Of a stretch of DNA of 26,663 nt, positions 1 to 7,650 are shown piece by piece. The notes beneath the pieces were generated by a model that saw only the letters and a list, made by a program, of their open reading frames with translations, was not told the DNA's origin and ran no database searches. The position numbers were made by a program, and so were the translations under genes. Source of the stretch: a virus. Every line of letters begins with the position of its first letter. Position 1 is the stretch's first letter. The stretch lies in IMG/VR virus record IMGVR_UViG_3300005732_000002, positions 1-26,663 of that record, one strand, 5' to 3'.

Positions 1-92
1 ACAAGCGCTTAACGGAATATCAATCCTTTTATGAGATAAACGGGCGACGAAACATCATGAAGGGTCGTGAAAGAAATGCAAAAAAAGAGTGA
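1..92 (+). CDS. 3' end of a truncated upstream gene, product unknown
   Basis: A reading frame open from the left edge (first full codon at base 3) runs 29 codons to a TGA at 90-92. The visible tail is strongly basic, with KGRER and NAKKE near the end. It overlaps the next candidate start at 76 by 17 bases, a spacing usual in the tightly packed genes here. Too little remains to name a family. An ATG inside it at 57 could only start an 11-codon peptide, so the C-terminus of a longer protein is the simpler reading. Confidence 0.45.
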   Translation, partial: KRLTEYQSFYEINGRRNIMKGRERNAKKE

Positions 93-297
93 TTTGACAG
101 GTGCTGATCTGGCTGAGAAAATAGCCAGCCTTGGCGGGGTAAACGGCCCTAACAAAGCCAAAATTATTGCATTGTGCGATAAGTACAATCTTGAGAGGAC
201 TAGATATGAAAAAAGCAATCAAAACTGCACTGTTGATCTTGATGTTAACAACGCCATTCGTGGCAATGTTGCCCGCATTAGGGCGGCCCGCCGATGA
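76..297 (+). CDS. Small hypothetical protein (73 aa)
   Basis: The function is not recognised. The first 40 residues look like a soluble, mostly helical protein (TGADLAEKIASLGG, then KAKIIALCDKYNLE). The last 30 residues share DNA with the signal peptide of the next gene in another frame, an overlap of 92 bases. The start could be the ATG at 76 or a GTG at 67; neither has a clear Shine-Dalgarno, although GGGTCGTGAAAG lies just upstream. The overlap is long for this phage, so either the protein really is extended over its neighbour or its coding role ends near 210 and the rest is an accident of the frame. Confidence 0.45.
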   Translation: MQKKSDLTGADLAEKIASLGGVNGPNKAKIIALCDKYNLERTRYEKSNQNCTVDLDVNNAIRGNVARIRAARR

Positions 298-715
298 ATG
301 GACAGTTTCAGCCATTGGCGAAACCGAGTTCCAAAGGAAAACATACGTCGCAGTAAAAGACGGGTTTGTACCGTATACCGGCGAGCGTTTGAAAGTCGGG
401 TTTTATTGTGAAGTGGGCGGCGAGTTGTATTTTGTGCGGACAATGTTGCCTGATAATTTCTTGTCGCTCAAGAATACACCCGCTTCGCTAAACGTTAGCA
501 TAAACGACAATTCGCCAATCTTTTACCCTGGCATAATTGACCACAACGGCGAGTCAGCTAATTTCCGCATGCGGTCTACTGATATGCGAATTATGGCGCA
601 GTATAGCCAATCAACTTGGAACATTGCCGCCAGTGATGGAACGCACGTTAGAATTCGTCTATTGCACGGCGCATTAAGCGACATTGTGGCGAATTTCTTG
701 GTGCGATGTGGGTAA
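206..715 (+). CDS. Secreted protein of unknown function (169 aa)
   Basis: The start is the ATG at 206, preceded by TTGAGAGGA at good spacing. A longer frame from 167 would bury the signal peptide. Residues 1-26 form a classical Sec signal: MKKAIK, a hydrophobic core, then a likely cut after PALG near residue 26. The mature part is about 143 residues, beta-rich in appearance, with one cysteine in the middle (GFYCEV) and one two residues from the end (RCG), which could form a disulphide in the periplasm. No family is recognised. It lies in the small-gene region upstream of the terminases, and another signal-bearing gene starts at the right edge of the window. A periplasmic role such as superinfection exclusion is speculation. 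Confidence 0.72.
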   Translation: MKKAIKTALLILMLTTPFVAMLPALGRPADEWTVSAIGETEFQRKTYVAVKDGFVPYTGERLKVGFYCEVGGELYFVRTMLPDNFLSLKNTPASLNVSINDNSPIFYPGIIDHNGESANFRMRSTDMRIMAQYSQSTWNIAASDGTHVRIRLLHGALSDIVANFLVRCG

Positions 716-802
716 GCGGTCTGACTTTAAGAGGGTGGAACGCGATCACGTAGGCGCAACAAGATTTGGGCTGAGGACGACAGCAACCAGTAAAGTGAAA
801 CA

Positions 803-1282
803 ATGAAATTATGCGAAAAGAAAATAGAAAAAGCACTGAAATCTTGTCGAAAGTCGCATCAGCGAACGCACGTATTGCGCTTTATTGAACAGGGCGGGCG
901 ATGCTATTATTGCCAGCGCAATATGTGGCATCCATTGCTGTATAGAAAGAAAACCGCGGCTAAGATACTGGGCACTTCAAAGTTATCACGACGCAGATCA
1001 ACAGCAGAGCATCTAAAGAGAAAGGCGGACGGCGGCGGCAACTCAAGAAAAAACCTTGTGGCGGCGTGCTATGATTGCAACTCCAAAAGAGGTGAAACAA
1101 GTGTCGAAGATCACAAAGCAGCAATGCAGAGAGCCGGACAAAATCGACCGCCTAGCAAAAGAGTTATGGCTTGCGATACCGGAAAAGTGCGACGAAATAC
1201 AGCCAGGCGAGCGCGAAATATACAGACACCCGCGCTGCAAAATGATCGCGCGTATTTTGCGCAACTACAACGTTTTTCCTGA
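803..1282 (+). CDS. HNH endonuclease
   Basis: This is an HNH-family nuclease. CYYC at residues 34-37 and CYDC at 89-92 form the zinc-binding pairs that frame the core. AEHLKRKADGGGN at 69-80 supplies the first HNH histidine, and NLVAACYDCNSKRG matches the end of HNH domains. Such enzymes next to phage terminases often assist packaging; free-standing homing is the alternative. The start ATG at 803 follows AAAGTGAAACA. The C-terminal 60 residues are rich in Arg and Gln and are encoded over a better-looking frame (1101-1298), giving a 182-base overlap. That suggests either a true overlap or an ancestral frameshift that replaced the original tail. Confidence 0.8.
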   Translation: MKLCEKKIEKALKSCRKSHQRTHVLRFIEQGGRCYYCQRNMWHPLLYRKKTAAKILGTSKLSRRRSTAEHLKRKADGGGNSRKNLVAACYDCNSKRGETSVEDHKAAMQRAGQNRPPSKRVMACDTGKVRRNTARRARNIQTPALQNDRAYFAQLQRFS

Positions 1283-1298
1283 CGCCAATAATGGCTAA
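1101..1298 (+). CDS. Small hypothetical protein overlapping the HNH gene (65 aa)
   Basis: A GTG at 1101 sits seven bases after a strong AGAGGT, in the same AGAGGTGAAACAA leader context as several early genes. An ATG at 1071 would lengthen the protein by 10 residues. The product is a balanced soluble protein: charged helix (DKIDRLAKELW), a central IPEKCDEIQPGE, then RHPRCKMIARILRNYNVFP. It looks more protein-like than the HNH frame lying over it, so I regard this as the likelier coding frame downstream of about 1100. The function is not recognised. It is the last gene before the terminator at 1410. Confidence 0.6.
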   Translation: MSKITKQQCREPDKIDRLAKELWLAIPEKCDEIQPGEREIYRHPRCKMIARILRNYNVFPDANNG

Positions 1299-1313
1299 GG
1301 GGCGGCACTGGTA

Positions 1314-1344
1314 AGCCTGTAACAGGCCGCAGCATCCACAGGCT
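1314..1344 (+). repeat. Short inverted repeats upstream of the terminase operon
   Basis: AGCCTGT at 1314-1320 can pair with ACAGGC at 1322-1327 or with ACAGGCT at 1338-1344, so two mutually exclusive hairpins are possible. The interval 1299-1409 holds no credible gene. A packaging (pac or cos) signal or an RNA switch are possibilities given the terminase genes just downstream, but the sequence alone does not decide this. Confidence 0.3.
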
Positions 1345-1409
1345 AGAGGCTCGCACCGTAAAAGATGGAGTGGGTATGGTGATTTGATTGACGTTTGACT
1401 AACCCGTTT

Positions 1410-1452
1410 GGGCCGGTTTTGTAGCTTTTACATTTCGCAACCGGCCCTTTTT
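1410..1452 (+). terminator. Rho-independent terminator before the terminase genes
   Basis: A perfect 9-bp stem, GGGCCGGTT at 1410-1418 with AACCGGCCC at 1439-1447, has a 20-base loop and is followed by five Ts. It insulates the HNH and small-gene region from the virion operon that starts at 1516. Confidence 0.8.
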
Positions 1453-1454
1453 GT

Positions 1455-1483
1455 TTGACTTATTTGCGACAAAAAACGATAAG
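1455..1483 (+). promoter_or_regulatory. Candidate sigma-70 promoter for the virion operon
   Basis: TTGACT at 1455-1460, a 17-base spacer and GATAAG at 1478-1483 match the -35 and -10 consensus at 5 of 6 and 4 of 6 positions. The site lies between the terminator at 1410-1452 and the small terminase start at 1516, where a promoter is expected. A second TTGACT at 1395 has no matching -10. Confidence 0.45.
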
Positions 1484-1515
1484 AGGCCAATTGCAACAAC
1501 CTCAATGGACTGCAA

Positions 1516-1986
1516 ATGACCGAAGAAATATGGCAAATAGCCGTCAGCAGAAAAATAAAGCTTGGGCGCCCGCCAGCATATGAAACACCAGAGCAATTGC
1601 TAGAAGTTGCTTTTGAGTATTTCGAATACATCAAAGAAAACCCCCTAAAAGAACAACGTGTATTTTCGACAGGAAAGCGCCAGACGCTAGACAAAATGCG
1701 CGCAATGACAATCCAATCGTTTTGTCTGTTTGCGGGCATTAGCCGCGTTACATTTGACGCATATCGCGACAAACAAAGCATGGAAGAGGCGGTGCAATTT
1801 ATTCGCGACGTGATTTATTCGCAGAAGTTTGAAGGCGCGGCCGCCGATTTGCTCAATTCAAACATTATCGCCCGCGATCTAAAGCTTGCAGAAATCAACG
1901 AACACACCGGCAAAGACGGAGCCCCGCTTGTGTCGCCAGCCGAAGAACTCAAAAAGATGTTAGATGCAATCTCAAAGCGGGATTGA
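1516..1986 (+). CDS. Terminase small subunit (gp3-like DNA-packaging protein)
   Basis: The small terminase recognises the phage genome and hands it to the large subunit for packaging. The 156-residue protein has the layout of the phage gp3-type packaging family: GRPPAYETPEQLLE at about 18-31, a helical section with EYFEYIKENP, then a DNA-binding helical region MTIQSFCLFAGISRVTFDAYR at about 62-82 (quoted here only to locate it), and NIIARDLKLAEINEHTGKDG near the end. The gene runs 23 bases into the large terminase, the usual arrangement. No strong Shine-Dalgarno precedes the ATG; a four-codon ORF (ATG at 1504) ends in ATGA at this start, so coupling is possible. A candidate promoter lies 30 bases upstream. 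Confidence 0.85.
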   Translation: MTEEIWQIAVSRKIKLGRPPAYETPEQLLEVAFEYFEYIKENPLKEQRVFSTGKRQTLDKMRAMTIQSFCLFAGISRVTFDAYRDKQSMEEAVQFIRDVIYSQKFEGAAADLLNSNIIARDLKLAEINEHTGKDGAPLVSPAEELKKMLDAISKRD

Positions 1987-3319
1987 ACGGCTGGCGCAAT
2001 TGCCGCCAAGTGAACGGGATGAAATCCTATCTGGGTTTTCTGAATCTCAGATTCGCGCTTTGTTATATGATTGGCGAAATTTCATTGCGCGCCCCGCGCA
2101 GGTCGCACCAAAGGGCGATTGGGATATATGGCTAATCTTGGCGGGTCGTGGATTTGGAAAAACAAGGGCCGGTGCTGAATGGGTTCGTGAGCAAGTCGAC
2201 GCGGGCGTCAAAAGAATTGCTCTAATCGGGGAAACCCAGCGCGATCTTGAAAAGGTTATGGTCGAGGGCGAAAGTGGGATTTTAAACGTATTCCCAGAAA
2301 ATGAGCGCCCGCACTACACAAAAAAGCCGGTTCAGTTGGTTTTCCCAAATGGGGCAATCGCCCAAGGATATAACGCAACAGAGCCTGAGCAGTTGCGCGG
2401 GCCACAGTTTGAGGCGGCATGGTGTGACGAAATCGCAAAATGGAGATATGCGCGCGAAACGTGGGACCAACTGCAATTTGCTTTGCGCTTAGGCAAGCAC
2501 CCGCGCCAAGTGGTCACCACCACGCCAAAGCCCATTGAACTTCTCAAATCGATCTTGACCGGTGCAGAAGGCGAAGTGGAAATCACGCGCGGCAGCACGT
2601 ACGACAACAAATCAAATCTTTCTGCCCGTTTTCTTAGCCGAATAGAGAACAGATACGCAGGCACAAGACTAGGCAGGCAAGAGCTAAACGCGGAAATGCT
2701 GGGCGATCTGCCGGGCGCATTGTGGACGCGCGGCAACCTTGATATTTACAGGCTCGCCAAGAAAGACGCCCCGAAAAGCTTCAAAAAGGTTATTGTTTGC
2801 GTTGACCCCGCAGTCACAAACACAGAGAAAAGCGACGCGCACGGGATTATTGTGATTGGGCTAGACGAAGATAACGAAGTTTATGTGTTGGAAGATTTTA
2901 GCCGCAAGGGTTCGCCCACAGAATGGGGCAGAGCGGTCCAAACCGCCTACAATAAACACCAGGCTGATTATGTAGTCGCCGAGGTGAACCAAGGCGGTGA
3001 TATGGTTGAGATGGTCATAAAAAGCGTTGACCCCATGATCACAGTTAAGCAAGTCCGAGCGACAAGGGGCAAGCACGTAAGAGCAGAGCCGGTTGCATCG
3101 CTCTATGAACAGGGCAGGGTTCACCACATCGGGGCATTCGCTGACTTAGAGGATGAAATGTGTTACATGACGCAAAGCGGGTACGAGGGGCCAAATTCCC
3201 CAGACCGCTTAGATGCTTTAGTTTGGGGTGTAACTGAGCTATTGCCGATAGTGACAAAACGTAAATCGAAACCTTCACCGCCACGACCTAGCGGCGGCCC
3301 CGGCAGTTGGATGGGATAA
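1964..3319 (+). CDS. Terminase large subunit (gene transfer agent type)
   Basis: This is the ATPase and nuclease motor that pumps DNA into the prohead and cuts it. Walker A is AGRGFGKT at residues 60-67, Walker B ends in CDE at 154-156, and the coupling motif TTTPKP is at 185-190. The RNase H-like nuclease half has acidic residues D281 (VDPAV), D291, E341 (AEVNQGGD, with D347) and D415/D418 (DRLDALVWG). At 451 residues it is full length. The block GRGFGKTRAGAEWV and the nuclease motifs are close to the g2 terminase of Rhodobacterales gene transfer agents, as I know that family. The tail ends in a short Pro/Gly-rich stretch. The portal start follows the stop codon directly. Confidence 0.95.
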   Translation: MQSQSGIERLAQLPPSERDEILSGFSESQIRALLYDWRNFIARPAQVAPKGDWDIWLILAGRGFGKTRAGAEWVREQVDAGVKRIALIGETQRDLEKVMVEGESGILNVFPENERPHYTKKPVQLVFPNGAIAQGYNATEPEQLRGPQFEAAWCDEIAKWRYARETWDQLQFALRLGKHPRQVVTTTPKPIELLKSILTGAEGEVEITRGSTYDNKSNLSARFLSRIENRYAGTRLGRQELNAEMLGDLPGALWTRGNLDIYRLAKKDAPKSFKKVIVCVDPAVTNTEKSDAHGIIVIGLDEDNEVYVLEDFSRKGSPTEWGRAVQTAYNKHQADYVVAEVNQGGDMVEMVIKSVDPMITVKQVRATRGKHVRAEPVASLYEQGRVHHIGAFADLEDEMCYMTQSGYEGPNSPDRLDALVWGVTELLPIVTKRKSKPSPPRPSGGPGSWMG

Positions 3320-5293
3320 ATGGCAAAAGCAGCAGAACGACCAAACCAAGACAAAGAAACAATCAAGGCCGCTCGCAATTGCGCACAGCGCGGGCTAGAC
3401 AACGACAAACACAATCGAGATTCCTATATTGTAGATACGAAATTCGCAAAGCTTGGCGAGCAATGGCCGTCAAAAATTGTGACAGAGCGCGAAAGCGCGG
3501 GCCGCCCATGTTTGACGATTAATAAAATGCCAGCCGTATTGCGACAGGTTCAGAACGACGCACGTCAAAACAAGCCGTCATTGCGCGTTATTCCCGCCGA
3601 CAGTCAAGCGGATAAAGACACCGCTAGAATTATGAGCGGCATTATTCGCAACATTGAAAATGTCAGCAATGCGGACGTTGCATATATTACGGCGCTGGAT
3701 TGTTCGACCACTGGCGGGTTTGGCTACATCAAAATTGATTTGGACTATCCACACCACGCATCATTTGAAATTGAGCCGATGATCAACGAGGTTCGCAACC
3801 CTTTAACCATCATCGGCGACCCTGACGTCAAGGAGTCTGATAGTTCGAATTGGATGAAGGCGCTTGTCATGGAACAAATGGGGCGCGACGATTTCAAGAG
3901 AAAGTACAAAGGGAAAAGCCAAATTGGATTTGATGACAATCAATGGGCTGGGCTTGATGACGGCTGGCTCGATGATGAAAATATTCGAATTGTAGAATAT
4001 TGGGTTCGCGAGCAGATCAAAGAAGAAGCATACTTGGTCAAAAACGCTAAAACAGGCATGACTAGCTTCTTTTCAAAGGAAATGATGGATAAGCCAGAAG
4101 TCCGCGCGATGGTTGAATCAAATATTCTTGCAGTCGAAAACACCAAAGAAATCACCAAGCACAAAGTCACTCAATATATCATGAGCGGCGTAGAGATTTT
4201 GGAGAAACACGATTGGCCTGGCCAATATATCCCAATTGTGCCGGTTTATGGCGAGGATTTTGAAATTGACGGCAAGCGCTATTTGCGCGGGTTGGTACAC
4301 AATGCGAAAGATGCGCAACGAAACTTCAATTATTGGCGCACCGCTTCGACAGAACTTGTTGCATTGGCTCCAAAAGTACCCTGGCTTGGTCCAGAGGGGA
4401 CATTTATAGGCGACGGCTGGGCAGAGGCGAATACAGGAAACCCGCCATATTTGGAGTATGACCCAGAAATTGGCATGCCACAGCGCCAGCCGTTGGACAC
4501 CGGCGCGGCAGCGGGGGCCTTGACCGAGGCCGCGAACGCAAGCGATGACATCAAAGCAACAACAGGGCTTTTTGACGCCTCAATGGGCGCGCGGTCTAAC
4601 GAAACAAGCGGGAAGGCAATTCTTGCCCGACAACGTGAAGGCGATGTTTCAACATTCCACTTTATCGACAACCTAACGCGGGCATTGCAACACGTTGGCG
4701 TCATTTTGGTTGACCTAATCCCGCACGTTTATTCAGCCGAGCGCATGGTTAGAATTTTGGGAGAGGACGAGGAACCCGAAATCGTCCAAGTCAATAAGGA
4801 AATGCCGCGCACAAACGATAAAGGCGAACCGGAAACAGACGAGAAGGGCAACCCATTGATGCAGATTTACGATTTGCGGGTTGGCAAATATGACGTAATC
4901 GCCAAGGCTGGCCCCGCATTCACTACGAAGCGCGAAGAAGCAGCAACACAAATGATGGAGCTATTGCGCGTTTACCCTGCATCGGCCCCGTTTGTTGCTG
5001 ATTTGCTGGCTAAAAATCTTGATTGGCCGGGCGCGGACGAAATAGCGGATCGCTTGAAGAAATTCGGGCCAATGGCGCAAAACGAGAGCGAAATCCCGCC
5101 AGAAATTCAAGAAAGAATGGCCGAATTTGCCGAAGCAATGGAAAAGCTCAAGGCAGAAAATGAAGAAATGTCTAAAAAATTGGCCGACAAAAGCGCGCAA
5201 AACCTTATCGATCTGTTTGAGGCCCGCACTGAGCGCATAGAAGTTGCTATTAAAAACGGCATGGACCCCAGAATTTTAATGGAACTAAAATAA
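3320..5293 (+). CDS. Portal protein, P22-like
   Basis: The portal forms the dodecameric ring at one capsid vertex through which DNA is packaged and ejected. The 657-residue protein fits the P22 portal family, slightly shorter than the 725 residues of P22 gp1. Supporting blocks are PCLTINKMPAVLRQVQND near 63-80, GGFGYIKIDLDY near 131-142, a crown and wing region with IPIVPVYGEDFEIDGKR, and TSGKAILARQREGD near 427-440. The last 100 residues form charged helices (EAMEKLKAENEEMSKKL), like the barrel region of P22-type portals. The ATG follows the terminase stop immediately, so translation is probably coupled. Position between terminase and scaffold supports the call. Confidence 0.92.
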   Translation: MAKAAERPNQDKETIKAARNCAQRGLDNDKHNRDSYIVDTKFAKLGEQWPSKIVTERESAGRPCLTINKMPAVLRQVQNDARQNKPSLRVIPADSQADKDTARIMSGIIRNIENVSNADVAYITALDCSTTGGFGYIKIDLDYPHHASFEIEPMINEVRNPLTIIGDPDVKESDSSNWMKALVMEQMGRDDFKRKYKGKSQIGFDDNQWAGLDDGWLDDENIRIVEYWVREQIKEEAYLVKNAKTGMTSFFSKEMMDKPEVRAMVESNILAVENTKEITKHKVTQYIMSGVEILEKHDWPGQYIPIVPVYGEDFEIDGKRYLRGLVHNAKDAQRNFNYWRTASTELVALAPKVPWLGPEGTFIGDGWAEANTGNPPYLEYDPEIGMPQRQPLDTGAAAGALTEAANASDDIKATTGLFDASMGARSNETSGKAILARQREGDVSTFHFIDNLTRALQHVGVILVDLIPHVYSAERMVRILGEDEEPEIVQVNKEMPRTNDKGEPETDEKGNPLMQIYDLRVGKYDVIAKAGPAFTTKREEAATQMMELLRVYPASAPFVADLLAKNLDWPGADEIADRLKKFGPMAQNESEIPPEIQERMAEFAEAMEKLKAENEEMSKKLADKSAQNLIDLFEARTERIEVAIKNGMDPRILMELK

Positions 5294-5316
5294 CCCAGCA
5301 CCAGGAGAACTAAACA

Positions 5317-6306
5317 ATGTCAGAAGAACAAACCGCAGCCGCAGAAAGTGCCGCACCGGCACCAATTCCAGCAGCGGAGCCCCGCCCGCACATTGAAGGT
5401 GTAACGATCGACAATGATGCGGAGTGGGACGAGGCGGGCAATGATACCAGCGACGATATGGACGCGGCACCGATCGCCGAAAATGAGCAAGTTGCAGACG
5501 ATCAGCAAGACGAACAAGCCCCGCTCGAAGAAGAACAAGAGCAAGAGGCCCCGCCAGAAGAAGGGGAAGCCGAAACCTTTGAGTTTGAACATGACGGCGA
5601 ACAGTACAGCGTCCCAAAGCCGCTTGAAGAACTGTTCATGAAACGGGCGGATTATACGCAAAAAACGCAAGAGGTCGCCCGCGAGCGCGAAGCGGTGATA
5701 AGGGACCGCGAGATTGTTAATTCAGCGGCAAAGCGTACCGTCGAGATGCAAAACGCGGATTATCGCATGCGCCAAATCAGTTCAGAGCTTGAAGAATATC
5801 AAGGCGTCGACTGGCGGTTGGAAGCCCAAGAGAACCCAGAAGGAGCGCAGCGGCATCAAGTTTTGTTTAATGAATTGGAGCGTGAAAAGCGCCAATTAGA
5901 GGGCGAAATCGGCGGATTGAAGCAGCAAGAACAAGCCGCACAGCAGCAAGAATACGCGCAACGGGTTGAATCTGGGCTGAATTATGGTAAAGAGAACATA
6001 CCCGGATGGTCGCAAGAGTTAGCAACCCAAATTGGGACTTTTATGCGGGATCAAGGTTTGTCTGATGAGTTTGTTCAGGAAAACTTTGGCCCAGAGTTCG
6101 TAAAAATATCCCATTTGGCCTACGTTGGCGCGAATCTATTGAAAAACCAAAACGACACAACCGCACCCGCGCCGAAGCAGGTCAAGAAGGTTGGCAAGGT
6201 TCAATCATCCAAAGCAACAAGCGTTGCCGACGCTGATATCCACGAAGCCACCTCAGACGAAGAATATTTCGCTATTCGCGAAGCCCAGCTAAAGCGGCGG
6301 GGATAA
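5317..6306 (+). CDS. Capsid scaffolding protein
   Basis: Scaffolding proteins guide coat assembly and leave before maturation. The 329-residue protein begins with a very acidic, Ala/Pro-rich stretch (about residues 1-85), then has the block LFMKRADYTQKTQEVARERE seen in scaffolds of related phages, and a long Gln/Glu-rich coiled coil at about 110-220. The end is basic (KKVGKV and KRRG), as expected for a coat-binding tail. Position between portal and coat matches P22 gp8. The start is supported by CCAGGAGAAC ten bases upstream. The call rests on composition, one family-like block and position; no protease motif is seen. Confidence 0.85.
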   Translation: MSEEQTAAAESAAPAPIPAAEPRPHIEGVTIDNDAEWDEAGNDTSDDMDAAPIAENEQVADDQQDEQAPLEEEQEQEAPPEEGEAETFEFEHDGEQYSVPKPLEELFMKRADYTQKTQEVAREREAVIRDREIVNSAAKRTVEMQNADYRMRQISSELEEYQGVDWRLEAQENPEGAQRHQVLFNELEREKRQLEGEIGGLKQQEQAAQQQEYAQRVESGLNYGKENIPGWSQELATQIGTFMRDQGLSDEFVQENFGPEFVKISHLAYVGANLLKNQNDTTAPAPKQVKKVGKVQSSKATSVADADIHEATSDEEYFAIREAQLKRRG

Positions 6307-6327
6307 ACGCCAAAAGGATTTTAAACA

Positions 6328-7572
6328 ATGGCTGATCGCGTATTAACCGCTTCCATTATCGCCCGTGAGGCGGTGATGGTTCTTGAAAATAACCTAGTTG
6401 CCGCAAAGAACGTTTACCGAGGTCATGAAGATGACTTCAAAGACAAGGTAAACGGCTACAAAATCGGCGATTCCGTTGACATCACCCGCCCTGCAAAGTT
6501 CACAGTTCGCAGCGGTGCCACAGCTTCAGCGCAAGACGTTGTTGAAGGCGAATTCACCATGACGGTTGATCAACAAAAGGGTGTTGATTTCGATTTCACG
6601 TCAAAACAACTTTCTTTGGACATCGACAAGCTTTCTGAGCGTGTTATTCAGCCCGCAATGACTGCAATCATGAACGAAATCGACAAAGACGTGTTGTCTA
6701 TGGTCAAAGAAGTGCCCAATTGGGTTGGCACACCAGGCCAAACAATCAATTCGTTTTCAGACCTTTCTAAGGGCCCAGAGCGCATGGATGAATTTGGCGT
6801 TGGCCCAAATCGCAATGGTTTTTTGGCACCAGCCGATTCTTGGGGATTGATTAACTCAATTGGCGGCACATCTGGCCCACTCCAATCAGAAGCGCAAAAG
6901 GCGTATAAAGACGGTCTACTAACCCGCGTTGCGGCAACTGACCTTTATGCCGCTCAAAACGTCTACCGCCACACAGTAGGCGCACACGGCGGCACCCCGC
7001 TTGTAAACGGGGCGTCTCAAAATGTGGCATACAGCGCGGCGCAAGACAGTGACGAGCAGTCGCTAATTACTGACGGTTGGACGAATGACATTACTGGCAT
7101 TTTGAAAGCAGGCGACATCATCACAATTGCTGGTGTTAACGCGGTTAATTCGGTGACCGGTGAAGATTTGGGCTTTTTGCGCCAGTTCGTTGTAAAGGCG
7201 GACGCAGACTCAGGCGCAACAACAGGCCCAGCCACGTTGACAATTTCACCGGCGATCATCACAAGCGGCGCGTTCAAAACTTGTTCGGCCGCACCGGCTG
7301 ACAACGCGGCGATCACTGTTTTGGGTACCGCAAGCACCACATACCCGCAAAGCACGATCTTGACACCTGACGCGTTCTCACTCGCAATGGTTCCGATGGT
7401 CATGCCCGCAGCGGTTAAAGGTGGCGCGCGTGCCACTCGCAACGGCATCAGCGTTCGGATTTTGCCGACCTACAATGGCACATCTGACGTATCAAGCTGG
7501 CGTTTGGACGTTCTTTATGGCAAGAAAGTAATTGACGCACATAAAGCGTGTCGGATTTCTGGCACAGCTTAA
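6328..7572 (+). CDS. Major capsid protein, P22 coat-like
   Basis: This is the HK97-fold coat subunit. Its 414 residues are close to P22 gp5 (430). The N-terminus (LTASIIAREAVMVLENNLV) and YKIGDSVDITRPAKF near 45-59 are typical of P22-type coat proteins. The segment GDIITIAGVNAVN near 261-273 followed by FLRQFVV fits the inserted beta-rich domain of that family, and the C-terminal SWRLDVLYGKKVIDAHKACR is conserved in type. An AAAGGATT leader precedes the ATG. A strong terminator follows the stop, which would let coat transcripts accumulate over those of downstream genes. Confidence 0.93.
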   Translation: MADRVLTASIIAREAVMVLENNLVAAKNVYRGHEDDFKDKVNGYKIGDSVDITRPAKFTVRSGATASAQDVVEGEFTMTVDQQKGVDFDFTSKQLSLDIDKLSERVIQPAMTAIMNEIDKDVLSMVKEVPNWVGTPGQTINSFSDLSKGPERMDEFGVGPNRNGFLAPADSWGLINSIGGTSGPLQSEAQKAYKDGLLTRVAATDLYAAQNVYRHTVGAHGGTPLVNGASQNVAYSAAQDSDEQSLITDGWTNDITGILKAGDIITIAGVNAVNSVTGEDLGFLRQFVVKADADSGATTGPATLTISPAIITSGAFKTCSAAPADNAAITVLGTASTTYPQSTILTPDAFSLAMVPMVMPAAVKGGARATRNGISVRILPTYNGTSDVSSWRLDVLYGKKVIDAHKACRISGTA

Positions 7573-7603
7573 AGGGTTGTTCTTAGTTTAGAGTAAGCAA
7601 CAA

Positions 7604-7630
7604 GGGGCGTCTTTCGGGCGCCCCTTTTTT
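7604..7630 (+). terminator. Rho-independent terminator after the coat gene
   Basis: GGGGCGTC at 7604-7611 pairs with GGCGCCCC (ending 7624) through an 8-bp stem with one G-T pair and a short TTTCG-type loop, followed by six Ts. Partial termination here would raise coat mRNA over the downstream tail genes. No convincing promoter is seen before 7651, so readthrough must feed the tail genes. Confidence 0.85.
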
Positions 7631-7650
7631 ATAACCAGAAGGAAAAAGAC

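Noticed and set aside
94-122. TTGACA, 17 bases, GAAAAT, a promoter-like pair within the small ORF at 76-297
   Set aside because: The -35 is perfect but the -10 is poor and it lies inside a possible gene with no other support, so it is mentioned only as a possibility and not listed as a feature.
735-806. A 23-codon ORF starting at a GTG and ending in ATGA at the HNH start
   Set aside because: Too short, with no recognisable content; the stop-start overlap alone could arise by chance.
1300-1384. tRNA-like or structured RNA gene between the small ORF and the terminator
   Set aside because: No T-loop GTTCRA consensus or cloverleaf could be formed by eye, only the short alternative hairpins.
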